Shown: positions 48,583 through 56,995, counted from the stretch's first letter. The stretch: DNA of 64,000 bases from Oscillospiraceae bacterium (GCA_009785335.1 WQWM01000012.1:1-64000), one strand, 5' to 3'. Translations and numbers: made by a program. Notes: generated by a model from the letters alone, not told the origin.

Positions 48583-49125
48583 TCAATCTTTCTTTGTATT
48601 TTTCCAGGCTCCAAATAGCCCAATGAGTGCCGCACTTGCCACCACCCACGCGGGGTGCGCGCCAAGCAATGCCACAGGAATAAACGCTGCCACGGCAATC
48701 AGCAGCTGCCACCAACGCTTCACCTGACTGCGGAAGATGTTCACCACAGCGGCAGTCACCAGCGCGGCCACCGCCACGCGCATGCCTGCCAATGCAGCCT
48801 GTGCAATGGGGTGGTCGATGACGAAATTCAGCCCGAACGACAAAATCAGCACGATAACAAAGCCCGGCAGCGCAACCGCAATGGGGCCAACAATCGCACC
48901 CAGCATCTTCTTTTGCTGCCAGCCGATGAGTGCCGACACCGTCACTGCGATGATGCCGGGCGTGCATTGCCCAATGGCGTAGTAATCTACGATTTCGTCG
49001 CGGGTGCACCAGCCACGGCGGTCGATGATTTCACGTTCGAGCATGGGAAACATAGCAAGGCCGCCCCCAAAGGTCATTAGACCGACCTTGAGGAAGCTCG
49101 CGAACAACTGCCACAACACTTTCAT
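48583..49125 (-). CDS. chrA: Chromate transporter family protein (half-size, copy 1)
   Basis: The 180-residue single-domain CHR protein has FASFLKVGLMTFGGGLAMFP at the N-terminus and YYAIGQCTPGIIAVTVSALI, both typical. Short-chain CHR proteins usually work as encoded pairs; the other half in this window is 8.2 kb away (57355-57942). Chromate or sulfate transport is a family inference. Confidence 0.88.
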   Translation of the reverse strand: MKVLWQLFASFLKVGLMTFGGGLAMFPMLEREIIDRRGWCTRDEIVDYYAIGQCTPGIIAVTVSALIGWQQKKMLGAIVGPIAVALPGFVIVLILSFGLNFVIDHPIAQAALAGMRVAVAALVTAAVVNIFRSQVKRWWQLLIAVAAFIPVALLGAHPAWVVASAALIGLFGAWKNTKKD

Positions 49126-49256
49126 GGCTATAGTATATCATATTTTGCGGGCGTGTGCAAGCATCACCTTCCCAATCTGCTTATTTAAATGCATCCCCTA
49201 AAGTATTTCCTCCCTCATTGCGTCATACACTAATGACACATGAAGGGGGATTTTCT

Positions 49257-49865
49257 ATGACCAATGAACAACGCCTTGCCATTATCGCGCGCCACATTGC
49301 TGCCGGAGTCGAAATCTCCTGCGTAGACGGCGTCATCATCGACGAACACACAACCATCGGCGCAGGCAGCGTGGTTTATCCCGGCACGATGCTGCGCAAC
49401 TGCATGGTAGGCAGCGGGGTTACGCTCAACCACGTGCAGGCGCAAGATTGCACCATCGGCGACGGCTGCACGCTGGGGCCATGGGTGCATCTGCGCCCTG
49501 GCACTGTGCTGAGTGAGAATGTGCGTGTGGGCAACTTTGTGGAAATCAAAAACACCCAGGTCGGCTGCGGCACAAAAATTTCGCACCTGAGTTACCTGGG
49601 CGACGCCACTGTGGGCGAGCAAGTGAATGTGGGGTGCGGTCTTGCGGTGGCGAACTACGGCGGACAAAAGGGCGTGAAGCACCGCACGGTGATCGAAAAC
49701 GGCGCGTTCATCGGCTGCAACAATGCCATCGTTGCACCTGTCACTATCGGCGAAAACGCCTACACCGCTGCAGGTTCAACGATTACCGAGAATGTGCCTG
49801 CGGGCGCGCTCGCCATTGCACGGGCACGGCAGGTGACGAAGCTACTTTTTTTGAAAAAAAAGTAA
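49257..49865 (+). CDS. GlmU-like left-handed beta-helix acetyltransferase (stand-alone)
   Basis: The 202-residue product starts at 49257 (AAGGGGGAT upstream). Hexapeptide coils run through CTIGDGCTLGPWVHLRPGTV, NFVEIKNTQVGCGTKISHL and GAFIGCNNAIVAPVTIGENA, which closely match the C-terminal acetyltransferase half of GlmU. The uridylyltransferase half is absent. NYGG replaces the usual NYDG. The last residues (LFLKKK) and the stop are encoded by an R4 element. It could be a glucosamine-1-phosphate acetyltransferase or a relative. Confidence 0.85.
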   Translation: MTNEQRLAIIARHIAAGVEISCVDGVIIDEHTTIGAGSVVYPGTMLRNCMVGSGVTLNHVQAQDCTIGDGCTLGPWVHLRPGTVLSENVRVGNFVEIKNTQVGCGTKISHLSYLGDATVGEQVNVGCGLAVANYGGQKGVKHRTVIENGAFIGCNNAIVAPVTIGENAYTAAGSTITENVPAGALAIARARQVTKLLFLKKK

Positions 49866-49990
49866 CCAAAAAAACTTTTGCCGCTTTGCGATTGATTTTT
49901 ATGATAAATTGAAAAAACAAGCCTTGGCTCCTTCCTCGGGAAGGAGCTGGCTGCGTCGCGCGGTCTGAGGAAGGTTCGCGGAGCGAGGAT
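49845..49990. repeat. R4 followed by R2
   Basis: R4 TACTTTTTTTGAAAAAAAAG plus TAACC at 49847-49880 and an R2 unit at about 49922-49985. Confidence 0.6.
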
Positions 49991-50071
49991 TGCAATTACC
50001 CTAGCCAAAAACTCCTGCGGTGCACAAGGAAAATCCCCTGCCGTGAAGCAGGAGATTGGTTATTGCTAACG

Positions 50072-51115
50072 TTACACGTTAAACAAAATGCGCAAGAAAC
50101 CAAAAATCAAAAAGCCGCTAACCAGCGAAAGCAACACAATGCCGCTAATGCCTAGCAAATTAAGCCATGGACATGTTGCCGGCGGGATAATTACTGCACA
50201 TGATGGCGAGCGGGTCATCGTTGTGAAGAACCCTGCACGATCGCTTTCGAACACCACGAAGGCACCTTCAACGCGCACATTGGGCGGCCCGTAAGCTTCA
50301 GTGTCGCTAGTCCATACGAAAAATTCCGGTGGTATATCAAGTGGATTGTGTACTCTGTGCGGTAAGCGATACGTCAATTTACCATTTGGTTGCACTTGTT
50401 CGCCCTGATAATAGAAATCAATCCACCAACCCCCAAATGGCAAATGCTGCTCATCAGGCTCGCGGGAGATTTCAAGCATGTCAACTTCAAGTACTGTGCC
50501 TACGGGCAACACGCCGGCCGGAACATCGACGAATACGTTGTAAAAAGGACAAGAGAGGGTGAACGGGGTAGAGGTATCTATGCCAGTCTCTGTGTCGTCT
50601 GCGCAGTATGCGCACATGCCGCAATTTTGTAAGCCGTAGCATGCAGAGTACTCACCTGGTGCGGTGCTCATCGTTGTGAAGAATCCTGCGCGATCGCTTT
50701 CAAACACCACGAAGTCACCTTCAATGCGCACATTGGGCGGCCCGTAAGCTTCGATGTCGCTAGTCCATACGAAAAATTCCGGTGGTATATCAAGTGGGTT
50801 GTGTACTCTGTGCGGCAAGCGATACATCAATTTGCCGTTTGGTTGCACTCGTTCGCCTTGATAAAAGAAATCAATCCAAAAACCTCCGAATGGCAAATGC
50901 AGCTCATCAGGCTCGCGGGAGATTTCAAGCATGTCAACTTCAAGTACTGTGCCTACGGGCAACACGCCGGCCGGAACATCGACGAATACGTTGTACTCTG
51001 GACAGTTGAGTGTAAATGCGACGGGCGTTTCGTTGGCGGTGGCAGAAATCATGGTGGCAAAACCAACGCTAGCCAAAAGCACCAGTGCTAGCACGAGCGA
51101 TAGCATTTTCTTCAT
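50072..51115 (-). CDS. Secreted membrane-anchored protein with tandem near-identical domains
   Basis: The 347-residue product starts at ATG 51115 after AAGGAGGTCAC. Signal peptide, two 116-residue repeats (34-149 and 185-300) differing at about 10 positions, a Cys-rich linker (CYGLQNCGMCAYC), and a C-terminal TM (about 322-343). Each repeat holds VFVDVPAGVLPVGTVLEVDM and FFVWTSDxEAYGPPNVR. A ZU5- or SipW-substrate-like beta sandwich is possible but I do not recognise it. The DNA duplication looks recent. Confidence 0.8.
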   Translation of the reverse strand: MKKMLSLVLALVLLASVGFATMISATANETPVAFTLNCPEYNVFVDVPAGVLPVGTVLEVDMLEISREPDELHLPFGGFWIDFFYQGERVQPNGKLMYRLPHRVHNPLDIPPEFFVWTSDIEAYGPPNVRIEGDFVVFESDRAGFFTTMSTAPGEYSACYGLQNCGMCAYCADDTETGIDTSTPFTLSCPFYNVFVDVPAGVLPVGTVLEVDMLEISREPDEQHLPFGGWWIDFYYQGEQVQPNGKLTYRLPHRVHNPLDIPPEFFVWTSDTEAYGPPNVRVEGAFVVFESDRAGFFTTMTRSPSCAVIIPPATCPWLNLLGISGIVLLSLVSGFLIFGFLRILFNV

Positions 51116-51149
51116 CAAAAGTGACCTCCTTCAAAATCAAGGTAACTTA

Positions 51150-51178
51150 TTGTATCACATATGCGATGTGGTGTCAAT
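51150..51178 (-). promoter_or_regulatory. Promoter of the tandem-domain gene
   Basis: Minus-strand TTGACA, 17-bp spacer, TACAAT, about 40-60 nt upstream of the start. Positions are approximate by a few bases. Confidence 0.6.
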
Positions 51179-51311
51179 CGCTTTGCGCAAAACAGTGCAA
51201 TCTTGTGCAATGTGACGAAGACCTCATCCTAACCGAAAACTTTTGCGATGCACTGCCGCCAATCCCGCCATGTGCCTGCGGGCGCACTCGCCATAACCCG
51301 TTAAAAAGCAC

Positions 51312-51340
51312 TTGACAAACACGTAGAATTCTGCTATAAT
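51312..51340 (+). promoter_or_regulatory. Antisense promoter, TA locus 2
   Basis: TTGACA (51312-51317), 17-bp spacer, TATAAT (51335-51340). Confidence 0.85.
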
Positions 51341-51346
51341 GAAACT

Positions 51347-51440
51347 AGAAAACGGCCTGTCGAGTACGACTGCCGCCTTTCCTAAAAGGTTAGAAGCAAC
51401 CGCCCGAGTTTCTGAGGCTCGAGGGCGGTTGCTTCTTTAT
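51347..51440 (+). ncRNA. Candidate antisense RNA of TA locus 2
   Basis: Predicted from the promoter above to the terminator 51392-51440, about 94 nt, overlapping the 3' end of the toxin ORF. Its 5' end (GGCCTGTCGAG, GCCTTTCCTA) resembles the 5' end of the toxin message (CCTGTTGAG, GCCTTTCTTA). Confidence 0.7.
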
Positions 51441-51569
51441 GTGCTCTGATATACCACGAGCAAGCTGCAAGATTGTTTGCACAACCGCGAAGGCGTAAAC
51501 TGGTTCTACTGCCAACGCTATGTACATCATTGAAACAATTTGCAACAATTCCACAAACGGGTTATTCAC
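51390..51569 (-). CDS. Small hydrophobic protein, candidate type I toxin (locus 2)
   Basis: GTG start at 51569 with GGAGTGAT upstream. The 59-residue product has a long hydrophobic helix (ELLQIVSMMYIALAVEPVYA and onward to about residue 38). Residues 1-46 are nearly the same as locus 4 (63741-63881), which stops at IVEYIKR. Here the equivalent stop codon is CAA, so translation continues for 13 residues through the terminator stem to the TAA at 51390. The promoter is at 51636-51664. Confidence 0.72.
   Translation of the reverse strand: MNNPFVELLQIVSMMYIALAVEPVYAFAVVQTILQLARGISEHIKKQPPSSLRNSGGCF
51392..51440. terminator. Shared terminator, TA locus 2
   Basis: AGAAGCAACCGCCC and GGGCGGTTGCTTCT stem, then TTTAT. 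Compared with locus 4 (AGATAACCGCCC), the stem has compensating base changes. Confidence 0.85.
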
Positions 51570-51635
51570 AAAGGCATCACTCCGAAGATAAACTAAGAAA
51601 GGCGATGCAGCCGCCACCTCAACAGGACCACTACC

Positions 51636-51664
51636 ATTGTAACCCATCATCGACTACATGTCAA
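51636..51664 (-). promoter_or_regulatory. Toxin promoter, TA locus 2
   Basis: Minus-strand TTGACA (51659-51664), 17-bp spacer, TACAAT (51636-51641). Confidence 0.85.
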
Positions 51665-51691
51665 GTGTTTTGTGAAATTTTGTGCGATTTC

Positions 51692-52294
51692 TCATCCCAG
51701 CCGAAAACTTTTGCGGTGCACCGCTGTTGCGCCAAGCTCTGCCAATGCAGCATAATGCGCCTGCGTGGGATAGCCTTTGTGCCGCGCCAAGCCATAGCCC
51801 GGGTAGACTTCATCCAGCACCGCCATGTGCCTGTCGCGCGCCACTTTTGCCAGCACAGATGCCGCCGCAATGCTCGCACACAGGCCATCACCTTTGATGA
51901 TATACTCAGCGGGAATAGCAAGCGCAGGCAGCTTGTTGCCGTCAACGAGTGCATAATCAGCGGGCATGGCGAGCGCACTCACTGCCCGTTGCATGGCAAG
52001 CAAACTGGCCTGTAATATGTTCAGCCGATCAATTTCTTCCACATCCGCGCTGGCAATTGCCCAAGCCACAGCTTGCTGCTGAATTTGTTCAAACAACAGT
52101 TCGCGCCGCTTTGGGGTGAGTGTTTTGCTATCTGCAAGGCCCGGCAAGTCGTATGTTTCAGGCAGAATCACCGCCGCGGCGAATACATCGCCGGCAAGGG
52201 GGCCGCGTCCGGCTTCGTCCACGCCGCAAATGGCAGTGTAGCCCTGCGCGCGCAGGGATTGCTCAATGGGTTGGAAGGTGGTTTCGTTCATCAT
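51692..52294 (-). CDS. rnhB: Ribonuclease HII
   Basis: Removes RNA from RNA-DNA hybrids. The 200-residue product has the catalytic [38 protein letters not shown] and [20 protein letters not shown], with the DEDD residues retained. The start is ATG 52294 or 52291. A 78-bp copy of its 5' coding region lies at 53223-53300, beyond an inserted methyltransferase gene. Confidence 0.95.
   Translation of the reverse strand: MMNETTFQPIEQSLRAQGYTAICGVDEAGRGPLAGDVFAAAVILPETYDLPGLADSKTLTPKRRELLFEQIQQQAVAWAIASADVEEIDRLNILQASLLAMQRAVSALAMPADYALVDGNKLPALAIPAEYIIKGDGLCASIAAASVLAKVARDRHMAVLDEVYPGYGLARHKGYPTQAHYAALAELGATAVHRKSFRLG
52199..52276. repeat. Duplicated 78-bp rnhB segment, copy A
   Basis: GGGGCCGCGTCCGGCTTC to GGGTTGGAA matches 53223-53300 at 76 of 78 bases in the same orientation. 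The two copies flank the methyltransferase gene. Confidence 0.9.
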
Positions 52295-52360
52295 CAAATC
52301 AATGTTACTCCGTTGTGATTATTTTCAAGCAATCGCACAACCTCATCTAGTCGGTATTCG

Positions 52361-53140
52361 CTATACCTTTTTTGCGACAATCGTAAACTCGCCAGGCCGT
52401 TTTTGATTAACCCACCCGGGATGCTCGTTAAACTCAACAAGATTAAATCCTGCTCGAATTATCGCATTTATTATATCGCTTAATGTATAACGTCTTACTG
52501 ATACATCCGGAAATGAATCATGCTCTTTTTCATCAAAAAACTGCTTAAACGCAACATCGCCACTTTTAATATTGGTGTCGAAGTAATCAACGTCTACCTC
52601 GGTTGCTCTATCTTTACTATCTGCGTTCCAGTTTGCGGAAGCTATTTTTCCGAATGGGTGAAAATCACACAATATTAAAGTGCTACTGGTTTTCATGATT
52701 TTGAATAGAATAGAAAAAAATCTATCAAGGTCATGAAAATAGTGCAGTATGCCACCCTCGGCATATGCATAATCAAAATATTCAGCATACCCTATCGTGT
52801 CAGTTTCGCAAAAATCACCGATTATATAATCTATGTTTACACCAGCAGCTTCCGCAAGTTCCAAGGCATATTTTTTTTGCGGCTCAGAAATATCAAACAC
52901 AACCGCCTTTGCTCCAAGCAATGAAAGAGCGATTGCACGGCGACCATCTGAACCACATATGCTTGCGATATTTTTCCCATCCACATCATTGAAATATTCT
53001 GCGTGATACCGCAAAGATTTTTTTGGGTTGTTCATCATTTCATTTGCGACTACCTGTGGTGTTCCTACATGACTTACGCGCCATTCATATGCACGGTGTT
53101 CCCATGCAGCTTTGTTTTGAGCTACGGCATTGTTAAGCAT
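52361..53140 (-). CDS. SAM-dependent class I methyltransferase
   Basis: The 259-residue product starts at ATG 53140 after AGGGGG; the longer frame is a scar of duplicated rnhB. The Rossmann fold shows NIASICGSDGRRAIALSLLG (motif I), AVVFDISEPQKKYALEL (acidic end of strand 2) and YIIGDFCETD, followed by DYAYAEGGILHYFHDLDRFF. The substrate is unknown. Its codon and base use is more AT-rich than its neighbours, and it lies between direct repeats of rnhB, so it was probably acquired. Confidence 0.85.
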   Translation of the reverse strand: MLNNAVAQNKAAWEHRAYEWRVSHVGTPQVVANEMMNNPKKSLRYHAEYFNDVDGKNIASICGSDGRRAIALSLLGAKAVVFDISEPQKKYALELAEAAGVNIDYIIGDFCETDTIGYAEYFDYAYAEGGILHYFHDLDRFFSILFKIMKTSSTLILCDFHPFGKIASANWNADSKDRATEVDVDYFDTNIKSGDVAFKQFFDEKEHDSFPDVSVRRYTLSDIINAIIRAGFNLVEFNEHPGWVNQKRPGEFTIVAKKV

Positions 53141-53147
53141 ATTTATT

Positions 53148-53312
53148 TTACCCCCTGCATCTGAAATACATTTTATGTTGCCGCCAACGGCGGCAAAGGT
53201 TTTGTCTTTTAAGCTCCCGGCAGGGGCCGCGTCCGGCTTCATCCACGCCGCAAATGGCGGTGTAGCCCTGCGCGCGCAGGGATTGCTCAATGGGTTGGAA
53301 TGTCGCTGTCAT
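53148..53312 (-). pseudogene. rnhB 5' fragment (duplication scar)
   Basis: The ORF opens [20 protein letters not shown] and GVDEAGRGP, which is the RnhB N-terminus, then diverges into junction sequence and stops inside the methyltransferase SD. Homology covers 53223-53300. It marks the original rnhB position before insertion. Confidence 0.85.
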
Positions 53313-53314
53313 GC

Positions 53315-54046
53315 TTACTTCTCCATCACATCATCAGGAATATGTACCTCAAAGTTGCAGCGCGTGCTGCAGCCATCCAGCACCGAGCAAAGCACGCGGC
53401 CGTCCAACTGCCGGCCCAATGCGTCATCTAGCCAGCGTTTGCTGTGCCCCAAGCTGCAATAGCAAAGTGATGGCGAAACCGGCTTATCCGTCAAAATGGA
53501 TTCCTTTGCCCAGCAGCAATGGCAAAAGCAATAGCGTTTCATCGCAGGGTTTGTTTCGGATAGGTATTCATCCCACATATGCGGGATTTGAAACAACAAA
53601 ATTTTGCGGCCTTCACGCCGGGCGCTATATCTGCCGCTTTCGTAGTCCGCCATCACAGCATCGGTGATAAGATGGCTGTAAAACAACTCGCCGGAGGCAT
53701 GATGTTTGCGCAAAACCTCAAGAATGCGGGCGTTTTCGTTGGCAATCAACGCGTCAATTTCTTCTAAGCTTAAATGCTTGCGCTCGCTTTCTTTGTATTC
53801 CCGAACCCATGGGTTGCCGCATTTTTGCGCGCATTCGTATTGCTCACGCGATGCAATGGCTAAGTATTTCTTCTCAATTTCGCGGGTATAGTCACTGAGC
53901 TGCTGTGGTGTCCAGTCGTCCATGGGGGTTGGCATGCTCTTGAAGATCGCCTTCCATACTTCTTTGCCGTGCATCTCTTTGGTGGTTTTTGATAAACATT
54001 CCATTGCCGCCGCACAGCCGCCGTGGACTTTCATTTTTTTTGCCAT
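53315..54046 (-). CDS. Cys-rich protein of unknown function
   Basis: The 243-residue product has HGGCAAAMECLSKTTKE near the N-terminus and a C-terminal Cys/His cluster (YCFCHCCWAKESIL, LCYCSLGH, VLDGCSTRCNFEVHIP), which could bind metal. I recognise no named family with confidence. GGGAGTAACAAC precedes the ATG. It is the first of a three-gene run with the effector-binding and XRE proteins in the same direction. Confidence 0.75.
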   Translation of the reverse strand: MAKKMKVHGGCAAAMECLSKTTKEMHGKEVWKAIFKSMPTPMDDWTPQQLSDYTREIEKKYLAIASREQYECAQKCGNPWVREYKESERKHLSLEEIDALIANENARILEVLRKHHASGELFYSHLITDAVMADYESGRYSARREGRKILLFQIPHMWDEYLSETNPAMKRYCFCHCCWAKESILTDKPVSPSLCYCSLGHSKRWLDDALGRQLDGRVLCSVLDGCSTRCNFEVHIPDDVMEK

Positions 54047-54059
54047 GTTGTTACTCCCT

Positions 54060-54521
54060 TCACACTATTTTTTCCAGCGGATACCACACTTCCATGCGGG
54101 AATCGGGATCATCACTACCCTTGAATTTCTCTTTGTAATATTCAAGCTGATATATTGAGCCATCATATTTTCGCCATTTATATTGTTCATTGTTGGCAAT
54201 CCAGCCTTGCACATCCGCATCGCCAGATACCCACCATTTCGCGGGCACAACTTCAAACATTGCCCAGTCACACGCGGGGAACTCTATCGTGATAAATTTA
54301 TCGCTGATTATGATGGAATCGGTTTCATATCCGAAAAAAACAGTCTTGTCCAAGTTCGCCATTTCCCAAAAATAAACACGGCAGTCATGTTCATCACTTC
54401 TCGCAAATGGAGATTCTGCGTAGCCCTTTTTAACTTTTTCCCATAGCTGACCTTGTTTTTGTACATTGCCGAACATCCCGGTAATATATCGCTTGTTCTG
54501 TGCAACAATTTTTGGTTGCAT
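54060..54521 (-). CDS. GyrI-like effector-binding domain protein
   Basis: The 153-residue stand-alone GyrI/SbmC-type domain has a FFGYETDSIIISDKFITIEF core and EVWYPLE at the end. Such domains bind small toxic ligands, often as the C-terminus of MerR/AraC regulators; here there is no DNA-binding part. GAAAGGAGAGG precedes the ATG. Confidence 0.8.
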   Translation of the reverse strand: MQPKIVAQNKRYITGMFGNVQKQGQLWEKVKKGYAESPFARSDEHDCRVYFWEMANLDKTVFFGYETDSIIISDKFITIEFPACDWAMFEVVPAKWWVSGDADVQGWIANNEQYKWRKYDGSIYQLEYYKEKFKGSDDPDSRMEVWYPLEKIV

Positions 54522-54539
54522 AAAACCTCTCCTTTCTCT

Positions 54540-55394
54540 CTAAAGACTCACCCACATCGCAGGCCGCACGCCCATGTCAATCGAATACACATCACTGCCG
54601 CATACAAATACTGCGCCTTGTTTGCCAACCACCACAGTAGTAGGGCGCAGATGTATTCCGGGTGAACGCAACCACCACCATTTTTCGTCCCAGCCTGCAT
54701 GATAAATCTTTTTGTAAAACGCTTTTCGTGCATCGTTGTATTGATCGTTGATGCACTGACCCATTTCAATACAATGGGGACCATCGCTTAACACCAGCTC
54801 TTCGCTCTCCATAGACTTCCAATTCCATCTGACGTTGTTGCGCAAATCGCCGCTGTCGCCGAAGTATTGCAAAACTTCCGCTGTGCTGAGCAGAAAGATT
54901 TTATCAACAGTAGGGTTGCCCCAGGCTGTGCCATACCATGGGTTGTCGCAATCGGTTAGTCTTGTTTCCATGATCCGTGTTCTATCGGCGGGGTCAAAGG
55001 TATCATAGAATTGCTTGTTCAGATATTTACGCAGGTCGCAGTGCTCCCATGTAATCTGTGTAAATTCCTCGTGGTAGGCGCGTTGTTCAATCACGCTTTC
55101 GGTGATAATCAGCGCGCTGTTGCCGTCTGTTTTCAGCACACGCCATTGATACTTACCAAATGTAATGATTCCGCCTTCTTTGACTATAACCGGTGCTAAA
55201 ATCGCGTCAATCGTACTATTCAGCAGCTTCGCCAACAGCGGCAGCAGCGCTGTTTCTGGCAAGGCATGCCCATTCTCCCATTTGCTAATGGCCTGTGCGG
55301 AAATCCCCAATTGCTCGGCCATTTCTTCCTGTGTGAATCCGTTGCGTTTGCGCAGCAGCAAAATTTGATTGCCCACGCTGATATTATCCAACAT
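54540..55394 (-). CDS. XRE HTH protein with DUF6273 C-terminal domain
   Basis: The 284-residue product has an N-terminal XRE HTH (ILLLRKRNGFTQEEMAEQLG, AISKWENGHALPETALL) followed by a DUF6273-type domain (WWWLRSPGIHLRPTTVVVGK, GVRPAMWVSL), usually found in secreted or surface proteins. The fusion is a putative regulator with a sensing domain. It begins at ATG 55394 after GGAGG. Confidence 0.85.
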   Translation of the reverse strand: MLDNISVGNQILLLRKRNGFTQEEMAEQLGISAQAISKWENGHALPETALLPLLAKLLNSTIDAILAPVIVKEGGIITFGKYQWRVLKTDGNSALIITESVIEQRAYHEEFTQITWEHCDLRKYLNKQFYDTFDPADRTRIMETRLTDCDNPWYGTAWGNPTVDKIFLLSTAEVLQYFGDSGDLRNNVRWNWKSMESEELVLSDGPHCIEMGQCINDQYNDARKAFYKKIYHAGWDEKWWWLRSPGIHLRPTTVVVGKQGAVFVCGSDVYSIDMGVRPAMWVSL

Positions 55395-55484
55395 GTGTTT
55401 TCCTCCATCGTTCTTGTTAGCACTATCATACTACAAACGCAGCCGCAAGTCTATAGGTTGCGGGTTGTGTTTTGGCACAAAAAG

Positions 55485-56084
55485 TCAACCTGTGGTTGAG
55501 TTGCTGTGTTGCCGCCACTTTTCCTCTATCATATTCCAGGCGATTTTTGTTTCCTGCGCAAAGCCCGCATCTCCTGCTTTCCAGTTCATCGGTTTCTCGC
55601 CATGATAGGGCACAAACCCAAACCGAGCGTACAACCCCAACGCCTGATAGCTCCACGTTTGCGATGTTAGATATAACAATTGATCATATTTCATTGCGGA
55701 AAGCGTGTCCAGCAGCGCCTTGGCCAAGCCCTTGCCCTGATGCTGCGGTGCACAGGCAACCCAATGCACGCGCAACAGTTCTTGCCCGAAGTGATTGCCC
55801 GGCCAAATGGATGCCGTAGCCGCGATTTCGCCCGTTTCATCCAGCACAAACAGGCATTGTTTAGCCAGCAATTCAGGTCTAGCCAAGAACTCTTTGCGGA
55901 AATAGTTGCGAGCTTCTTCTAAGCTGTCGATTTGCTCCACATGCACCATTAGCCTCGCCCAAGCCTCTTCCATTCCGGTTTGATAGCCGCAAAAGCAAAA
56001 GCCCGCTGGCAGCGCAAAGCGGGGGTAGTCCGAAGCAGCTTTTGTCATGATCACGCCTATATGGGGGATGGTTTTGTCCAACAT
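55485..56084 (-). CDS. GNAT-family N-acetyltransferase
   Basis: The 199-residue product has a GNAT core VHWVACAPQHQGKGLAKALL and YLTSQTWSYQALGLYARFGF. The N-terminal region FCFCGYQTGMEEAWARL is less typical. GGAGATTTTCC precedes the ATG. Its substrate is unknown. Confidence 0.85.
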   Translation of the reverse strand: MLDKTIPHIGVIMTKAASDYPRFALPAGFCFCGYQTGMEEAWARLMVHVEQIDSLEEARNYFRKEFLARPELLAKQCLFVLDETGEIAATASIWPGNHFGQELLRVHWVACAPQHQGKGLAKALLDTLSAMKYDQLLYLTSQTWSYQALGLYARFGFVPYHGEKPMNWKAGDAGFAQETKIAWNMIEEKWRQHSNSTTG

Positions 56085-56127
56085 GGAAAATCTCCTTCAA
56101 AACTCGGCTGCTCGCGAGTTTGCCAAC

Positions 56128-56165
56128 CAATAATTAAGCATTAAGCACTAAGAATTAAGCATTAT
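56128..56165. repeat. AT-rich shuffled short repeat
   Basis: CAATAATTAAGCATTAAGC then ACTAAGAATTAAGCATT. It supplies the last residues (IMLNS) and the stop codon of the HAD gene. Confidence 0.55.
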
Positions 56166-56858
56166 CAGCCTCTGCACATCGCGCATGTTGCGCACAACGG
56201 CATGCTCGCCGTTTTTCGCCCAGCCCGCGCGCACCATCAATGCCGTGTGGAATCCCAATGCCTTGGCGTGGTCAAGATTATACACGCTGTCGTCTACAAA
56301 CAAGGTTTGCGCAGGCACAATGCCGTGGTGCTGCATCGCCGAGTGAAACAGCTTGCCGCCCTCGCCGTTGCCATAGTCGCCTTTGCTGTGGCCGTAATCA
56401 CACGACATAATCAGGTCATCCAGCAGCGGCAGCACGCCATAACTTTGCAGAACTGTGCGCAGCGATGGCCAAGTGTCTGAAATCACCACCACGCGATAGT
56501 GCTTTTTCAGCGCGGCAATGCTGGGCAGCACATCGCGGTAAAACTTCACTTTCTTCGGATCATACACCGCAAATTGCGCCAGTGAATGGCTAGCTTGTTC
56601 GAGATTTTTTGTGATGCCGCAGCCGCTCAGCAGCTGGCGATAATATTCACAAAACTGTTCGAATTCCTCATGCTCTGTGTGCAACAGGTGATCATCAAAC
56701 ACCTTTGCGGCTGTGCGCTGCGCGGTTCTGCGATGGCGTAGCAATTTCAGCGTATTGCCTGCACCAAGTATATTTATGGTATGCTGCGGAAAAAACCAGT
56801 CACCCGAAGCCGGGCGAGCGAGCACGCGACCATAATCTAGTGCGATTGTTGTAATCAT
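56148..56858 (-). CDS. HAD-superfamily hydrolase
   Basis: The 236-residue product has motif I ALDYGRVL (nucleophile Asp; the usual second Asp is Gly), motif II VVISDTWPS, and motif IV LFVDDSVYNLDHAKALGF. A helical cap spans about 30-100. It resembles haloacid dehalogenase-like phosphatases; the atypical motif I makes substrate and activity uncertain. AAAGGAGAG precedes the ATG. Confidence 0.85.
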   Translation of the reverse strand: MITTIALDYGRVLARPASGDWFFPQHTINILGAGNTLKLLRHRRTAQRTAAKVFDDHLLHTEHEEFEQFCEYYRQLLSGCGITKNLEQASHSLAQFAVYDPKKVKFYRDVLPSIAALKKHYRVVVISDTWPSLRTVLQSYGVLPLLDDLIMSCDYGHSKGDYGNGEGGKLFHSAMQHHGIVPAQTLFVDDSVYNLDHAKALGFHTALMVRAGWAKNGEHAVVRNMRDVQRLIMLNS

Positions 56859-56995
56859 GTCTACTCTCCTTTATTCTTTCTTTAACAGTATAGCACATCC
56901 GTCCAACCCAAACAAGCCTTAAGCATACGCACAAACAGTCAAGTTGAATAAAAATAAACTTACTTTCGCTCTCGATTTCGTTAATTTGTCAATTG

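Noticed and set aside
53148-53290. N-terminal extension of the methyltransferase
   Set aside because: The extended frame is duplication scar and has no SD; ATG 53140 has AGGGGG.
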